NCBI RefSeq assembly: GCF_900090225.1 | Contig: NZ_FMHY01000002.1 | Coordinates: forward strand, 2,852,001 to 2,916,000 | Source of the DNA: Micromonospora eburnea | GTDB lineage: Bacteria > Actinomycetota > Actinomycetes > Mycobacteriales > Micromonosporaceae | Length of the DNA: 64,000 bases | Direction of reading: 5' to 3' | Shown: piece by piece, positions 63,770 through 64,000 of the stretch | How positions within the stretch are numbered: position 1 is the stretch's first letter | Layout: the number at the start of each line of letters is the position of its first letter | Translations under genes and position numbers: made by a program | The notes under the pieces: generated by a model | Told to the model about the DNA's origin: nothing | Databases searched by the model: none | Seen by the model: only the letters and a program-made list of their open reading frames with translations

Positions 63770-64000
63770 ATGCCGTCCAATCTCTACGGAATCCCAGGCG
63801 ACTTCGACGTCGTCGTCATCGGTGGCGGCCCCGCCGGCGCCACCCTCTCGGCGCTGCTGAGCGAACGCGGCCGCCGGGTCCTCGTCCTGGACCGCGAGCG
63901 CTTCCCGCGCTACCACATCGGGGAGTCGCTCATCCCCGGCTTCATGCGCCCGATGGAGGAGCTGAAGCTCCTCGACCGGCTGGAGCAGCGCGGCTTCGAG
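63770..64000 (+). CDS. N-terminal part of a flavin-dependent halogenase-like protein (3' end outside window)
   Basis: Only 77 codons are visible. They show a Rossmann FAD motif (DVVVIGGGPAG, GGGPAG at 18-23) and FPRYHIGESLIPG at 45-57, a pattern very typical of FAD-dependent halogenases and relatives acting on carrier-bound or free aromatic substrates. The diagnostic Lys and WxWxIP motifs lie beyond the window. GAGGGAGA is 8 bases before the ATG. It is consistent with a chlorinated aromatic polyketide product. Confidence 0.8.
   Translation, partial: MPSNLYGIPGDFDVVVIGGGPAGATLSALLSERGRRVLVLDRERFPRYHIGESLIPGFMRPMEELKLLDRLEQRGFE

Noticed and set aside
1..64000. Search by eye for tRNA, rRNA, CRISPR arrays, IS elements and phage genes
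   Set aside because: No cloverleaf T-loop motif, regularly spaced repeats, transposase or integrase was seen. The genome appears locally free of mobile elements, though an unaided read can miss short ones.

Overview
The window is very GC-rich, nearly every third codon position is G or C, and genes are densely packed with many 1-4 base ATGA/GTGA overlaps. Gene content (hopanoid operon with hpnC/D/E, ECF and SARP regulators, a DUF574-type methyltransferase, Tat-exported enzymes, type II polyketide-style tailoring genes) points to a filamentous actinobacterium, most likely Micromonosporaceae (Micromonospora-like). The genus is inferred from overall character, not from a search. No tRNA, rRNA, CRISPR array or insertion sequence is visible.

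Left part (1-16.4 kb): the 3' end of a cysteine-rich Fe-S/FAD oxidase, a UbiA-type prenyltransferase, an APC amino-acid permease divergent from a GPP34-like protein, a TrmB/LuxR-like regulator divergent from a large secreted subtilase, a short decayed stretch (frameshifted regulator remnant plus a 24-codon stump resembling an inositol-monophosphatase start), then a GNAT enzyme, a GlxA-type regulator divergent from a Tat-exported metallo-hydrolase, a SAM methyltransferase and an MFS transporter.

Hopanoid block (16.7-25.3 kb): one tightly coupled operon hpnC-hpnD-hpnE-polyprenyl synthase-shc-(hpnG-like/ispH fusion)-hpnH. It makes FPP, then squalene via presqualene diphosphate and hydroxysqualene, cyclises it to hopene, and starts the C35 side chain by adenosylation. 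Facing it is a minus-strand pair: an SDR, and an 878-residue fusion of an MGDG-synthase/MurG-type glycosyltransferase with a wax-ester-synthase/DGAT-type acyltransferase. A PAP2 phosphatase is divergent from that pair. Together these look like a lipid-modification locus.

Housekeeping/stress block (29.6-42.1 kb): DMT transporter, DUF6194 protein, VOC protein, a lipoprotein beta-propeller divergent from an ECF sigma factor (apparently with a CTG start) and its membrane anti-sigma partner, BON, STAS and DUF2267 small proteins, a response regulator-histidine kinase-GerMN lipoprotein operon with a candidate operator, a PPC-domain protein and a beta-hydroxyacid dehydrogenase.

Specialised-metabolism block (42.3 kb to the right edge): ABM-ABM-flavin monooxygenase fusion, free ABM monooxygenase, P450, duplicated TcmI-type cyclase, SnoaL-like protein, vanadium-haloperoxidase-like protein, BBE-type flavin oxidase, SARP regulator, another flavin enzyme, MFS exporter and the start of a flavin-dependent halogenase. 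This set resembles tailoring genes of an aromatic (type II) polyketide cluster, but no ketosynthase or ACP is present, so the core should lie beyond base 64000. Embedded on the minus strand is a six-gene coupled operon (class III aminotransferase homologue lacking the PLP lysine, intact class III aminotransferase, thermostable-hemolysin-family protein, AMP-forming ligase, TauD-type dioxygenase, SRPBCC protein) that does not fit a polyketide pathway and is the best candidate here for an undescribed biosynthetic system.
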